Shown here in pieces: positions 1-6,826 of a stretch of DNA of 7,988 bases (position 1 is its first letter; each line of letters opens with the position of its first letter). A model generated the notes under the pieces. It had not been told where the DNA came from, made no database searches, and saw only the letters and a program-made list of their open reading frames with translations. This stretch comes from Flavobacteriaceae bacterium. Its GTDB lineage: Bacteria > Bacteroidota > Bacteroidia > Flavobacteriales > Flavobacteriaceae. The stretch is taken from the NCBI GenBank assembly GCA_027068695.1, contig JAMOMG010000230.1, forward strand, positions 1 through 7,988. Direction: 5' to 3'. Made by a program: the position numbers and the translations under genes.

Positions 1-1381
1 TTTAAAAGCTTCTTCGCCACAAGCTAGCATAGGCGATTTCTTTTTTGATGATTTCCACCATAACGGAGCTTATTTATTGAGTTATTTTAGAGCAACATCC
101 TTATTTGGTACACCAAAAAACAAACCTTCAGATACTGCTTGGTATAAAATACCCGATTTAAAAACAAAAGATCAATATCAGTTTTTTTTAGATGCAGGTC
201 CGTTGAGTAATCTCAACCATTATTTTGAATACGAAAATTTAGACAAGCCCAAACTAAACACAAATAATGTAAGTAGTGATTTCTTTTGGAAAGAATTAAC
301 AGAACACCCAAATTACGATGAAAACTGGCAGAAAAAAGGAATTATTCAGCATTTAAAAAACATCAAATCTCACGTAGCAACTATGGTAGTTGGTGGCGAA
401 TTTGATGCAGAAGATTTGTACGGCGCATTAGAAACTTATAAAACTATTGAAAAATACAATCCGGATAATTACAACACGTTGGTTTTTGGACCTTGGAGTC
501 ACGGACAATGGGCAAGAACTAAGGTTAGAAATAGTGTAGGGAATTTTTATTTTGGAGATTCCATTTCTATTAATTATCAGAAAAATATTGAAACCAAATT
601 TTTTAATCATTTCTTAAAAGAAAATGGCGATAAAAGCTCCGGATTACCTGAAGCTTACGTGTACGATTCAGGTGCAAAAAAATGGAAATCATTCACAACT
701 TGGCCTCCTAAAAATATTGAAAAAATAAAATACTATTTAGCTGACAATCAAGAATTAACCGTTCAAAAACCTACAGAAAAAGGAATTGAGTTTGTAAGTA
801 ACCTTAAAAAACCTGTTCCTTATTCAGAAGATATTAAAACCGTTTTCACCCCTCGGAAATATATGACTGATGACCAACGTTTTGCTGCAAGAAGAAGCGA
901 TGTATTGGTTTTTGAAACACCTATTCTAGAAAACGATTTAACATTAATTGGTGAAATTAAAGCCAATTTAAAAGTGGCAACTACAGGTACAGATGCCGAT
1001 TGGATTGTAAAAGTAATTGATGTTTTTCCGGCAGATACAAAAGAACAAGAAGGAATGCAAAGCCATTTAAAAATGAGCAATTATTTTTTAATGGTTCGTA
1101 GTGAAGTAATGCGTGGAAAATTCAGAAATAGTTTTACAAACCCTGAGCCGTTTATTCCCAATAAAAAAACAGCAGTGAATTTTGTGTTACAAGATATCAA
1201 TCATACATTTAAAAAAGGTCACAAGCTACAAATACAAGTTCAAAGTACGTGGTTTCCGCTAATTGATTTGAATCCACAAACTTATGTTGATAATATTTTT
1301 AAAGCAACCAAAGAAGATTTTAAAACACAAACACATACTGTTTTTACTGATTCTGCCATTGAGTTTTCAGTTTTAAATTAA
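1..1381 (+). CDS. CocE/NonD-family (X-Pro dipeptidyl-peptidase-like) alpha/beta hydrolase, 5'-truncated by window edge
   Basis: The frame is open from base 2 and reads LKASSPQASIGDFFFDDFHH before the first possible start, so the gene begins outside the window; about 459 residues are visible of a family usually some 600 long. The SPQA...DFFFDDFHHNGA stretch is typical of CocE/NonD hydrolases (serine acyl hydrolases or peptidases acting on esters or X-Pro peptides). The probable catalytic Asp is in GGEFDAED (codon 404-406) and the catalytic His in FGPWSHG (codon 500-502); the nucleophile Ser would lie upstream. From about base 840 the protein follows the C-terminal jelly-roll domain (PepX_C), including RRSDVLVFETPIL and a DADWIVKVIDVFP core. 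In Flavobacteria such proteins are usually exported, but the signal peptide region is not visible. The gene converges on the nor block with only 25 bases between stop codons, so it is transcribed independently. The family is clear; the substrate is unknown. Confidence 0.9.
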   Translation, partial: LKASSPQASIGDFFFDDFHHNGAYLLSYFRATSLFGTPKNKPSDTAWYKIPDLKTKDQYQFFLDAGPLSNLNHYFEYENLDKPKLNTNNVSSDFFWKELTEHPNYDENWQKKGIIQHLKNIKSHVATMVVGGEFDAEDLYGALETYKTIEKYNPDNYNTLVFGPWSHGQWARTKVRNSVGNFYFGDSISINYQKNIETKFFNHFLKENGDKSSGLPEAYVYDSGAKKWKSFTTWPPKNIEKIKYYLADNQELTVQKPTEKGIEFVSNLKKPVPYSEDIKTVFTPRKYMTDDQRFAARRSDVLVFETPILENDLTLIGEIKANLKVATTGTDADWIVKVIDVFPADTKEQEGMQSHLKMSNYFLMVRSEVMRGKFRNSFTNPEPFIPNKKTAVNFVLQDINHTFKKGHKLQIQVQSTWFPLIDLNPQTYVDNIFKATKEDFKTQTHTVFTDSAIEFSVLN

Positions 1382-1406
1382 GAAATTTTATACTGAATAC
1401 TAAAAA

Positions 1407-1652
1407 CTAAAAAATTAATATTGCTATTGTTAAAAATAATAATACGTAAACAATAACAGCTGTTTTCCAAAAGGAATGCGCTTTTTTAAGTTCCATAAAA
1501 AAGAAAGAAATTCCTAAAAATTTAACCATACTAAACCCAATAATTATAGCAATTATATAGTTGTAATGTGAGGAATTATTACTTACTAACGCCGATAAAA
1601 TTGTTAACAGCACCAACAAAATCCAAACTTTTACTAAAAGTGATTTTTTCAT
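1407..1652 (-). CDS. norF: NorF-like small membrane protein (cytochrome oxidase subunit IV family)
   Basis: 81 residues with three predicted membrane helices at about 7-23, 30-54 and 61-81 and almost no soluble part, which fits the prokaryotic subunit IV family of heme-copper oxidases. The motif VKFLGISFFFMELKKAHSFWK, in the second helix and following loop, matches the usual 'ffMeLk.a...w' pattern of NorF/CyoD/CoxD-type proteins. I chose the ATG at 1652, two bases after the norE stop; an in-frame ATG at 1715 would add 21 residues overlapping the end of norE and is not needed by the fold. NorF is known from norCBQDEF operons as a non-catalytic protein that supports NO reductase activity. The name rests on the norE/norD/norQ context, since sequence alone would only give 'subunit IV-like'. 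It is the last gene of the block. Confidence 0.82.
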   Translation of the reverse strand: MKKSLLVKVWILLVLLTILSALVSNNSSHYNYIIAIIIGFSMVKFLGISFFFMELKKAHSFWKTAVIVYVLLFLTIAILIF

Positions 1653-1654
1653 AG

Positions 1655-2236
1655 CTAAAAGATTAAATAAATTACAGGAAAAATTAACAACCAAATTAAA
1701 TCGCACATATGCCAAAAGGCAGCACTTGCTTCAATATCTTCTAAATTAGCGTTGGTTTTGTTTTTATTTAAATCGTGCTGCATAAATAACAAAATTACCA
1801 ATCCAACCAATAAATGAATGACATGAAATAACGTAAGCAACCAATAAAATGTAAAAAAAGTATTGTAACCAATGGTTAAACCTGCTTCCACTTTTTCATA
1901 GTACTCAAATCCTTTTAAAACCAAAAATAACACACCACCTAACATCGTTAATTTTAAAAATAAAGAAGATTTTTTTAGGTTCTTCTCTTTAAAATACTGA
2001 ACTGAAAGCGCCATAAAAAAACCACTCGTAATTAAGGCAATTGTATTTATTGTACCAATTGTAGTATTTAAATGCAATCGAGATGCATGAAACATTTCAG
2101 GTTCTTGTTTACCATAAACCATCATTGCCACCAAGGCTGCTCCAAAGGTTATCAGTTCTAAAAAAATAAGAATCCACAGTAAAATTCCTCCTGGAGGATA
2201 GTAAATACTTTTCTCATTTACCTGTTGCACACTCAT
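1655..2236 (-). CDS. norE: NorE-like cytochrome c oxidase subunit III family protein
   Basis: 193 residues with five predicted membrane helices (about 17-41, 57-80, 92-108, 127-151, 174-193). This is shorter than the seven-helix subunit III of aa3 oxidases and matches NorE/NirO-type proteins. Family marks include the PPGGILLWILIFLEL start of the first helix, the FHVIHLLVG segment with two histidines (138, 141) and the C-terminal WHMCDLIWLLIFPVIYL, equivalent to the WHxVDxVW motif of subunit III. The ATG at 2236 follows the preceding stop by 16 bases and precedes norF by 2 bases, so the three genes are probably co-transcribed. NorE is not catalytic; in denitrifiers it raises NO reductase activity by an unclear route. 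A stray subunit III of another terminal oxidase is the alternative, but no subunit I or II gene is nearby whereas norQ and norD are. Confidence 0.87.
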   Translation of the reverse strand: MSVQQVNEKSIYYPPGGILLWILIFLELITFGAALVAMMVYGKQEPEMFHASRLHLNTTIGTINTIALITSGFFMALSVQYFKEKNLKKSSLFLKLTMLGGVLFLVLKGFEYYEKVEAGLTIGYNTFFTFYWLLTLFHVIHLLVGLVILLFMQHDLNKNKTNANLEDIEASAAFWHMCDLIWLLIFPVIYLIF

Positions 2237-2252
2237 AACTATAATTTTAAGT

Positions 2253-3230
2253 TTAATCCCAGTCTAACAACCGTTTTTGACCTTCCAATTTCTGAATTTC
2301 TGTTATATCTTGTGACATTTCTATAACACCTCTATATTTTTTTTCATTATCACGAATTGCAAAATAGCGAATATGAATAATCCTTCCTTTAAAATTGAAC
2401 CAAAACTCTGCTACATCTTTGGTCCCAGCTTTAAATTCATCTACAATACGCAATACCATATTTACACTTTTGGGTGGGTGGCAAAAACGCACTTCGCGAC
2501 CAATTATTCCTTTACTACGAGAAAAAACTCGATCATCACCTCTATTGTAAAATATTACCTTATCATTTTCATCAACGTAGGTAATATCAACAGGTAAAAA
2601 TCTCAATAATAAATTTACCTGCTCGGGTGTCATATAGCCTTCGTCATAATGGAAAGTATTATCTAAGGAAAAAGACAAATCACGCTTTGCAAAATCTTCA
2701 CTAGGGTGAATATATTTCTCTTCTATTATTGCAGGATATGGAGCTGGCTTTTCTGTTAACATCCATCCAATTTCTTCATCTCCCACATAAAACTCTTTCC
2801 ACTCCTCTTCGGTTAACAAATCCATTGAATTAGGAAATAAACGAGTATCTTCTATGCTTAATAACCGTTTAATGCCTTCAATTAAATAGGGGAGATTTTC
2901 AATTATTTTTGAAGTATTTTTTTCTTCATTATAGGTTTTTAATAACCGTATTTGGTCTCTTAAATTATCATGAAAAGACCACATTCCTTGGCTTGGACCT
3001 TCCCAACCATGTTTTTCTAAATAGGGAAATAACTGATTTTCTTTACGTACAAATCGCTTTTCAATAGTAGTTAATTGATTGAATATGTTATAATATTTTT
3101 GAAAATCATCTACAGGATTTACTTTATCTAATTCAACTAGTAATTCTTGAATTAAGTCACTTTCTTTATAATATACTTTTACAGGGTGCCCTTCTGGTAA
3201 TTGTGCTACCGTTGGTAAAAATGAATTCAT
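2253..3230 (-). CDS. Hemerythrin HHE-PAS protein of the DUF438 type, lacking the DUF438 domain
   Basis: 325 residues in two parts. Residues about 12-155 form an HHE/hemerythrin-like four-helix region: LPEGHPV (His15), RKENQLFPYLEKHGWEGP (62-79), MWSFHDNLR (His87) and a later IEDTRLFP followed by LTEEEWKEF. Residues about 205-325 form a PAS domain with DITYVDENDKVIFYNRG, the family motif FCHPPKSV, the DVAEFWFNFKGRIIHIRYFAIRD core, and the ending DITEIQKLEGQKRLLDWD. This order is that of DUF438 proteins, which normally carry an extra N-terminal DUF438 domain (often also DUF1858); here the protein starts directly at the HHE part. In the first LFP helix the usual 'KHYaRKE' reads KRFVRKE, so a likely iron ligand His is Arg59. 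No output domain is seen. It sits 44 bases after the RIC gene and 16 before norE, suggesting a role in sensing or handling NO or O2; that role is inference. Confidence 0.85.
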   Translation of the reverse strand: MNSFLPTVAQLPEGHPVKVYYKESDLIQELLVELDKVNPVDDFQKYYNIFNQLTTIEKRFVRKENQLFPYLEKHGWEGPSQGMWSFHDNLRDQIRLLKTYNEEKNTSKIIENLPYLIEGIKRLLSIEDTRLFPNSMDLLTEEEWKEFYVGDEEIGWMLTEKPAPYPAIIEEKYIHPSEDFAKRDLSFSLDNTFHYDEGYMTPEQVNLLLRFLPVDITYVDENDKVIFYNRGDDRVFSRSKGIIGREVRFCHPPKSVNMVLRIVDEFKAGTKDVAEFWFNFKGRIIHIRYFAIRDNEKKYRGVIEMSQDITEIQKLEGQKRLLDWD

Positions 3231-3274
3231 TTTTTTAATTTTTTAGTTTGATATTTAGGTTTGAATTAGCTCTA

Positions 3275-3973
3275 TTATTGCCAGCTTTGGATGACTCTGG
3301 GAAACAAGATATGTTTTTCAAAATGCAAGTAGCTATGCAATTTTTGTTCAAACTCTTGTAAATTTATGTATAGTGATTTATACGTATTACAAGCATCTTC
3401 AGGAGGTGAATAATTATTTGTTAATTTTGCGATGCTTTTAAATTCATCTCTTGTTTGCTTATGAACATTTTCTATATTTAGAATAGTTTTAGTTACGTAT
3501 TCTAATTCAATTTGGTCTCTATTTTTTTGTGTTGTATACTTTTTTATACTAGGGAAAAATTTCTTTTCTTCAGTTGATATTTGCTCATTTAATTCCGATA
3601 TAACCTTGTTGAACAAATTATTTATTTCAATAACTTCTTTGTGTTGTTGCCAATGCACTTCAGCAACCTTAAGAGATAATTGTAATATTAATGGGATTTT
3701 TTCACTAAAATAATTATGATGTACATTTAGAGCATAATCAATTAAAGAATTTAAATCCATTTCATTAAAATTAGTGTCATTACTAATAATATTGACTACT
3801 GTTTCAATTTCTGTTTTTAGTTTTTCAAATGCAATTCCTTTCTCTTCACAAGCTTTTTCAAGTGTAACATTTCCTCCACAACAAAAATCGATATTGTATT
3901 TACTGAAAATGTGATCAGCACCCATATTTTCACTTACCACTTCTGCAACTGTTTTTTCTTTGCTAATATTCAT
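3275..3973 (-). CDS. ric: RIC family iron-sulfur cluster repair di-iron protein (ScdA/YtfE/DnrN type)
   Basis: 232 residues, close to the roughly 220-240 of the family. The N-terminal ScdA_N domain (about 1-65) has TVAEVV, the IFSKYNIDFCCGG motif (Cys31, Cys32) and LEKACEEKG. The hemerythrin-like domain (about 75-230) carries candidate di-iron ligands His85/86 (NVHHNYF), His107/111 (EVHWQQH), Glu135/136 (STEEKKFFP), His171 (ENVHKQTRDEF) and the closing LHSYLHFEKHILFP (His213, His217, Glu219). Which of these bind iron needs an alignment. RIC proteins are cytoplasmic and restore iron-sulfur or di-iron centres damaged by NO or oxidants; homologues are often NO-induced and lie in nor or nir loci (NorA/DnrN). 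It has its own upstream gap of 98 bases with a good TAnnTTTG element, so it probably starts a transcript covering the HHE-PAS gene, norE and norF. The symbol is a family name, not a locus-specific one. Confidence 0.93.
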   Translation of the reverse strand: MNISKEKTVAEVVSENMGADHIFSKYNIDFCCGGNVTLEKACEEKGIAFEKLKTEIETVVNIISNDTNFNEMDLNSLIDYALNVHHNYFSEKIPLILQLSLKVAEVHWQQHKEVIEINNLFNKVISELNEQISTEEKKFFPSIKKYTTQKNRDQIELEYVTKTILNIENVHKQTRDEFKSIAKLTNNYSPPEDACNTYKSLYINLQEFEQKLHSYLHFEKHILFPRVIQSWQ

Positions 3974-4003
3974 TGTATTATTTTATATGTTCGTTTAACA
4001 GTG

Positions 4004-4011
4004 CAAAGGTA
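4004..4011 (-). promoter_or_regulatory. Bacteroidota-type -7 promoter element upstream of the RIC gene
   Basis: On the - strand the octamer TACCTTTG is an exact match to the TAnnTTTG -7 element known for Bacteroidota promoters. It ends 30 bases before the ATG at 3973, giving a short leader of about 20-25 bases. No clear TTG is seen at the expected -33 position; a 9-bp inverted repeat lies there instead (4014-4039), so the promoter may depend on a regulator. The exact transcription start is inferred. Confidence 0.5.
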
Positions 4012-4013
4012 AC

Positions 4014-4039
4014 AATAAAAGACTTTTTTATCTTTTATT
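4014..4039. repeat. 9-bp perfect inverted repeat between norD and the RIC gene (operator or norD terminator)
   Basis: The arms AATAAAAGA (4014-4022) and TCTTTTATT (4031-4039) are perfect reverse complements separated by 8 bases. On the - strand it lies 32 bases after the norD stop and just upstream of the TACCTTTG element. It could act as a weak AU-rich terminator hairpin for norD or as an operator overlapping the -33 region of the RIC promoter. The stem holds only one G-C pair, which argues against a strong terminator, and chance is possible in DNA this AT-rich. Confidence 0.4.
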
Positions 4040-4071
4040 ATTTGTTAAATTTTCCTAAATAAAAAACTTAT

Positions 4072-5847
4072 TTAAGATTGATACTTTATTTTTTCATAGA
4101 GAAGTACCAGAGACTTTAGCAGTTCTACAGGTGTTGTTAAAATTTGGTAGTGATTTTGCCCAAACATTTGAGGTAAATAATATTTAGCTTGTGCTTCAAT
4201 GGCTAAGGCATACGAGTTTATTTGACGTTCATTTAGTTCACGTAAAGCTTGTTTAACATCATTTATTCCATATTTACCTTCGTATTTATCATAATCATTG
4301 GGTTTGCCATCTGAAATTAAAATAACCCATTTGTTTTTAGTATCACGCTTATCTAACATCGCTCCTGAATGTCGTAAAGCAGCTCCAATTCTAGTATAGC
4401 CACTTGGCTCTACGGCTCCAACTTTTAGTTTAGCTTTATTCCAATCATCATCAAAATCTTTTATAGTAATATAGGTTGAATGGTTTCTTGTTTTGGAATA
4501 AAAGCAATCTATTGAAAAGTCAATGTCAAACTCATTTAAAATTTCACCAAATAAAATAGAAACTTGTTTTTCAACATCTATAACTCTATTCCCTGCAGCG
4601 TAACCATCACTAGATAAACTAATATCCAATAGTAGCAAAATAGATAAGTTTTTTTCTTTTTTACGCTTAGAAAGATATATTTTTTCAGAAGGTGTATGCC
4701 CAGAATGTACATCAACAAATAAATCTGTAATAGCATCAATATCAAATTCTTCTCCCTGCGTTTGACGACGTTGTTGTTGGAGTTTATTATTAACCGTAGT
4801 TAACATTTTACGCAATCCGTTTAATGTAGACTTATTTTGGTTTATCGTTTTCTTATAATAAGGTACATTTGTTTTTAATAAGGTTTTAGGGTACACTTTA
4901 CAAAAATTTTCTTTGTATTTTCGTTTGGTATAATTCCATTCATCATATAAAATATGATATCCTGAACTATCAACCTCTGCACTTTCTGACACCGTGGTAT
5001 TTTCAACAAAGTCAGCTTGATATACAGAATGAGCTGTATCGTCTACACGAACTGTGTATTTCATATTTAGTTCATCTAACGCATTTTCGTGGTCTTTTAA
5101 ATCATCATCACCATCCATATCTCTCCAGTTTCCACCAAATTCATCAGCGGTTTCAACTTTTTCAAATTGGTGCTGGGTGGTAGCATCTTCGCGTTGCTTT
5201 TCATCAACTTGTACTGAAATTATTTCTTCAACTGCTTTAGATTTTAAAATTGTTTTTGGTTTTTCTTCTTTTCCTTTTTTTACCTTATTAGTAAAATTTT
5301 TAAGTTTCTTATTTGAATCTTCTTCAGGATTATTACGCATCCACTTTCCAAAAATAAAGGTATAATCTGTTAATAACTCATCTTTAGCTTTAGACTCATA
5401 ATGCTTTTTAAATTGCTCAAAATACTTTTTAGTAATAGGAAATTGCTCAAATAACGTTTCTAAAACAATTGAAGAAGTTTCGTTGGCTTTTTGTTGAGAT
5501 TCTAACAATTCATGCTCTTGATTGTCGTCCCAATTTAAGTTTAAATTTTTTTGAATAGATAAATATAAAATTCTAAATAAATAAAATGAAATATTTTCAT
5601 CAACCGTTTGGAAATCAGAAAATTTAGATGGTAAAAAAAAGTTATTATTTTTATAACCGCCTTCTCTTTCAGCATCATATATTTCTATAGCATCACCCGT
5701 TACTGCTCTGGCAAAAATAGTTAACCTAGGCTTTAAATCACTTAAATTAACCACATTGGCTTTGCTTTCTTCCTTTTTACGTCTGCGACGTTTAAAGTAA
5801 TAAGCAAGTTTGGTAAAAATATATTCATCGGGTTCGAATTCGAACAT
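4072..5847 (-). CDS. norD: NorD, von Willebrand A (MIDAS) protein required for NO reductase activation
   Basis: 591 residues from the ATG at 5847, near the usual 600 of NorD. The N-terminal part (1-100) has a basic run KRRRRKKEE; the middle (about 170-300) is charged and low in complexity. The NorD signature YDEWNYTKRKYKENFC begins at about residue 301. The C-terminal vWA domain (about 400-591) has the MIDAS motif DISLS (408-412), the Thr in GYTRIGAALRHSG (485) and ISDGKPND with Asp513, so the metal site looks intact. NorD is a cytoplasmic partner of the NorQ AAA+ ring; together they are thought to remodel NorB so its non-heme iron is inserted. The frame stays open to a GTG at 5940, but those 31 extra codons are made of a repeat element, so I prefer 5847. 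No Shine-Dalgarno is visible at either start, which is normal for this phylum. It follows norQ after 123 bases that hold the repeat. Confidence 0.92.
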   Translation of the reverse strand: MFEFEPDEYIFTKLAYYFKRRRRKKEESKANVVNLSDLKPRLTIFARAVTGDAIEIYDAEREGGYKNNNFFLPSKFSDFQTVDENISFYLFRILYLSIQKNLNLNWDDNQEHELLESQQKANETSSIVLETLFEQFPITKKYFEQFKKHYESKAKDELLTDYTFIFGKWMRNNPEEDSNKKLKNFTNKVKKGKEEKPKTILKSKAVEEIISVQVDEKQREDATTQHQFEKVETADEFGGNWRDMDGDDDLKDHENALDELNMKYTVRVDDTAHSVYQADFVENTTVSESAEVDSSGYHILYDEWNYTKRKYKENFCKVYPKTLLKTNVPYYKKTINQNKSTLNGLRKMLTTVNNKLQQQRRQTQGEEFDIDAITDLFVDVHSGHTPSEKIYLSKRKKEKNLSILLLLDISLSSDGYAAGNRVIDVEKQVSILFGEILNEFDIDFSIDCFYSKTRNHSTYITIKDFDDDWNKAKLKVGAVEPSGYTRIGAALRHSGAMLDKRDTKNKWVILISDGKPNDYDKYEGKYGINDVKQALRELNERQINSYALAIEAQAKYYLPQMFGQNHYQILTTPVELLKSLVLLYEKIKYQS

Positions 5848-5870
5848 TGGTAATTTGCTATTTGTTTTTT

Positions 5871-5893
5871 GACTTTGACTTCGCTCAGCCACC
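5871..5893. repeat. Degenerate copy of a CTTyGACTyC...CTCAG repeat, upstream of norD
   Basis: The + strand reads CTTTGACTTCGCTCAG at 5873-5888 followed by CCACC. The core resembles that of the neighbouring element at 5917-5960 (CTTCGACTCCACCTCAG) in direct orientation. On the - strand it reads GGTGGCTGAGCGAAGTC, which looks like dispersed intergenic repeats I recall from Flavobacteriia genomes; that recollection has not been checked. It lies in the untranslated gap directly before the preferred norD start. Confidence 0.5.
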
Positions 5894-5916
5894 TTTATTA
5901 TTAATTTGGTGAAATC

Positions 5917-5960
5917 CCTGAAACAACACTTCGACTCCACCTCAGTATGACATATTCAGG
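5917..5960. repeat. 44-bp intergenic repeat element bounded by CCTGAA/TTCAGG inverted ends
   Basis: The element starts with CCTGAA (5917-5922) and ends with its reverse complement TTCAGG (5955-5960). The centre is CTTCGACTCCACCTCAG (5929-5945) followed by TATGACA. The phrase 'CTTCGACT..CTCAGTATGACA' is of a kind found many times in intergenic regions of Flavobacteriia, so this is probably a dispersed short repeat rather than coding DNA. It lies 11 bases after the norQ stop and supplies the GTG and first codons of an apparent N-terminal extension of norD. Confidence 0.55.
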
Positions 5961-5970
5961 ATAACCGTTT

Positions 5971-6750
5971 CTAAATCATTAAATTACATAAATCTTTTAA
6001 AGCTTCTACCACTTCAATATCATCCGTTAAAGGTTCAACAACTGCAACCTCCACTGAAAGTCGTTTTGGTAATCCACTATGAATTAACTTTGCAGCATCT
6101 ACCAATAAACGTGTAGAAACTGTTTCTGTTAAACCAAGCTCCGTTAAATTTCTAATTTTAGTAGCAATATTGACTAATTTTTTTGCTATTTCTATTTCAA
6201 TTTCGGTTTCATTTACCAAGATTTCTGCTTCAACTTTAGCTTCAGGATAGTCAAAAGAGGTTGCAACAAACCGTTGTCTGGTTGATGGTTTTAATTCTTT
6301 AAATCCTTTTTGATATCCGGGGTTGAAAGAAGCTACCAACATAAAATCATGATGTGCTTTCACTGTTATTCCTAATTTATCAATAAACAATTCTCGTCTA
6401 TGATCAGTTAATGAATGAATTGCTACAATAACATCGGGTCTAGCTTCAGCTATTTCATCTAAATAAATAATTGCTCCTTCTTTAATTGCCGTTGTAAGTG
6501 GCCCGTCTAACCAAATAGTTTCTGCTCCTTTTATAATATATCTACCTATTAAATCGGTTGAAGAAGTTTCTTCATGACAAGAAATGGTAATTAACTTCTT
6601 ATCTAATTTGTAAGCCATAAACTCTATAAATCTAGACTTTCCAGTACCTGTAGGGCCTTTTAACAAAAAGGGAATTTTATTTTTATACGAATGTTCAAAA
6701 ACATCAATTTCTTTACCTATGGCTCTATAGTATGGAGTTTTTTTATTCAT
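5971..6750 (-). CDS. norQ: NorQ, MoxR-family AAA+ ATPase (CbbQ/NirQ/NorQ type)
   Basis: 259 residues, the normal size for the family, with all AAA+ elements: Walker A GPTGTGKS (32-39), Walker B AIIYLDE (93-99, acidic pair Asp98/Glu99), sensor 1 Asn143 in VASFNPGYQ, arginine finger region STRQRF (156-161) and sensor 2 region VSTRLLVDAAKLI. ISCHEETSSTDLIGRY after Walker A is characteristic of the CbbQ/NirQ/NorQ group. The protein is cytoplasmic, forms a ring and works with the vWA protein NorD to activate membrane-bound NO reductase, presumably by ATP-driven remodelling that lets the non-heme iron enter NorB. The related CbbQ acts on Rubisco, but the norD, norE, norF and RIC neighbours argue for NorQ. 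The ATG at 6750 is the first in frame after a 116-base gap that holds a 17-bp inverted repeat. Confidence 0.95.
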   Translation of the reverse strand: MNKKTPYYRAIGKEIDVFEHSYKNKIPFLLKGPTGTGKSRFIEFMAYKLDKKLITISCHEETSSTDLIGRYIIKGAETIWLDGPLTTAIKEGAIIYLDEIAEARPDVIVAIHSLTDHRRELFIDKLGITVKAHHDFMLVASFNPGYQKGFKELKPSTRQRFVATSFDYPEAKVEAEILVNETEIEIEIAKKLVNIATKIRNLTELGLTETVSTRLLVDAAKLIHSGLPKRLSVEVAVVEPLTDDIEVVEALKDLCNLMI

Positions 6751-6765
6751 TAATTTAAAATTTTA

Positions 6766-6826
6766 TTTTGCATATAATTGCTATTGTAAAGCTAGCAAAT
6801 TTTAGTTACAGCAATTATATGCAAAA
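6766..6826. repeat. Perfect 17-bp inverted repeat (hairpin) upstream of norQ
   Basis: The left arm TTTTGCATATAATTGCT (6766-6782) and right arm AGCAATTATATGCAAAA (6810-6826) are exact reverse complements with a 27-base loop; GTAA (6786-6789) and TTAC (6806-6809) extend the stem after a 3-base bulge. It lies 40 bases after the barrel gene's stop and 15 bases before the norQ ATG. On the - strand the distal arm is followed by an A/T mix, not a U-run, so it is not a standard intrinsic terminator. It may be a processing or attenuation hairpin, or a pair of operator sites. Confidence 0.7.
6796..6824 (-). promoter_or_regulatory. Possible norQ promoter, near-consensus Bacteroidota -33/-7 pair
   Basis: On the - strand a TTG (6824-6822) within the right arm of the inverted repeat is followed, 17-18 bases later, by TAAAATTTG (6804-6796). 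This is close to the Bacteroidota TTG-N19-TAnnTTTG arrangement but has one extra base in the -7 element. A start near 6789 would put the left arm of the repeat in the norQ leader. The match is imperfect in AT-rich DNA, so this is tentative. Confidence 0.28.

Noticed and set aside
428..1080. Antisense reading frames within the hydrolase gene (428-610 and 820-1080, - strand)
   Set aside because: They lie entirely opposite a well-supported gene and show no domain or credible protein composition.
77..1381. Hydrolase starting at the TTG at 77
   Set aside because: The same frame is open to base 2 and the upstream residues carry a conserved CocE/NonD stretch (SPQASIGDFFFDDFHH), so 77 is inside the gene.
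1382..1406. Bidirectional terminator between the convergent hydrolase and norF genes
   Set aside because: Only a weak, bulged AT-rich pairing (CAGT...ACTG around the hydrolase stop) is seen, too poor to call.
1653..1715. Longer norF from an ATG at 1715
   Set aside because: It would overlap the end of norE by about 60 bases; the ATG at 1652 lies two bases after the norE stop and gives the normal subunit IV length.
2373..2597. + strand reading frame opposite the PAS-coding part of the HHE-PAS gene
   Set aside because: It is the complement of a conserved PAS domain and has no recognisable features.
5054..5365. + strand Ser/Phe-rich reading frame opposite norD
   Set aside because: Its composition is the complement of Lys/Glu-rich codons in the NorD linker.
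5832..5845. 14-bp perfect palindrome GTTCGAATTCGAAC at the norD start
   Set aside because: It is explained by the coding of Phe-Glu-Phe-Glu (TTC GAA TTC GAA) right after the ATG; there is no need for a regulatory reading.
5848..5940. N-terminal extension of norD from the GTG at 5940
   Set aside because: The added codons are made of repeat DNA, are Cys/basic-rich without family resemblance, and an ATG at 5847 starts a NorD-like sequence of normal length.
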